Below the pieces are notes generated by a model, which did no database searches, had not been told where the DNA came from, and worked only from the letters and a program-made list of their open reading frames with translations. Both the position numbers and the translations under genes were made by a program. Of a DNA stretch of 64,000 nucleotides, positions 63,456 to 64,000 are shown piece after piece. This DNA is from Oasisia sp. SBJ-2009. Taxonomy: Eukaryota > Annelida > Polychaeta > Sabellida > Siboglinidae. The stretch covers positions 31,701,877 to 31,765,876 of the forward strand of contig OZ024861.1 of assembly GCA_964017155.1 (NCBI GenBank). Reading direction: 5' to 3'. The number at the start of each line of letters is the position of its first letter. Position 1 is the stretch's first letter.

Positions 63456-64000
63456 TTGGTCTCCCGATGTGAAACTCGATATTATGTTGTCTAAATAAAC
63501 CTGTTTGTTTTCTGTTGTAGCTCTTTCTAAAAATGTAAGCGGTGTAGTGTTTTGCGGTATGATATTTTACATCGTATTTTTTAATAATATATAATATAAA
63601 GCATAATACCACCACGTGTCATGCCACTTATGTGGTCTACATAGATGCGTGTACCCAAAACGGCAGGAAAAAAAATTGATATGGTGTTTTTTATTTGACA
63701 TAATAATAATAATAATAAGTTCTTAATAATACTAATAATACAAACAATAATAATAGTATTGTTGTCAAGCGCCATATATCCGGAATACACTTCCGCCCAG
63801 AGACGCATAAAAGGCCCTTATCCGTCAATGTCTTCGAAAAGCAAGTTCAGTGTCGTGATAATCTAAAAGATGAAACAATCTCGTTATGGTAAACAATGCG
63901 TGAATCGTTAAAGGATCAGTGCTGACAGTGCACACTTTGATGTTTCAATAAAATACACGTGGAACATAGTTAACATTGGATTGTGTAAGTTGTGTAAATG
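63456..64000. other. Window end, no gene seen
   Basis: AT-rich DNA with a (AATAAT)n run near 63703-63760 and CAAGCGCCATATATCC, a tail motif like those of the LINE/SINE fragments. No coding exon is recognised. Confidence 0.4.

Overview
This window is AT-rich, repeat-dense nuclear DNA from an animal. Short coding exons with clean GT-AG borders are separated by long introns full of LINE, SINE, MITE, Penelope-like and LTR-element debris and long microsatellites. The domain mix (AMOP, VWD, EGF and SEA in one protein; a beta-1,4-galactosyltransferase-family enzyme; an intron-rich isopenicillin-N-synthase-like oxygenase) and the retroelement spectrum fit an invertebrate bilaterian such as a lophotrochozoan or cephalochordate. 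I cannot name the phylum from sequence alone.

Three host genes are supported. (1) At 1-28566 (+), the 3' part of a large type I membrane glycoprotein gene, 28 exons in view. Its order is AMOP, VWD, a He_PIG/cadherin-like module, about nine EGF-type modules, a Thr-rich stalk, two SEA domains (each with a GSVVV autocleavage motif), a transmembrane helix and a cytoplasmic tail of about 135 residues. This resembles a MUC4/SUSD2-type mucin-like protein. Nearly all extracellular modules sit on phase 1-1 exons. (2) At 40869-49526 (+), a complete six-exon beta-1,4-galactosyltransferase-family gene. It has Leu instead of Tyr at the donor-specificity position, which predicts use of UDP-GalNAc. (3) At 54333-62390 (-), a complete eight-exon Fe(II)/2-oxoglutarate oxygenase-like gene whose last codons and stop come from an inserted LINE fragment.

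The interval 28.6-40.8 kb contains no intact host gene that I recognise. It holds three terminal-inverted-repeat MITEs (one split by a LINE), two opposed Penelope-like remnants, tRNA-derived SINEs, a possible WD40 exon fragment, and one nearly complete LTR element (35526-39871) inserted in an (AT)n tract. That element carries a broken Gag-like region with two CCHC knuckles, a coiled-coil ORF and an intact SGNH-hydrolase-like ORF. It has no recognisable protease, reverse transcriptase or integrase. Its two LTRs differ by about ten substitutions and by exactly 180 bp, explained by 40 versus 4 copies of a CTTGT repeat. It is the best candidate here for something undescribed.

A second theme is tandem amplification of 3' splice sites inside the mucin-like gene: a 77-bp unit x10, a 55-bp unit x4, and a decayed 56-bp duplication. 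In the two larger arrays only the last acceptor copy leaves the frame open. Genes 1 and 2 both act in the secretory pathway (a heavily glycosylated surface protein and a Golgi glycosyltransferase), but nothing beyond adjacency links them.
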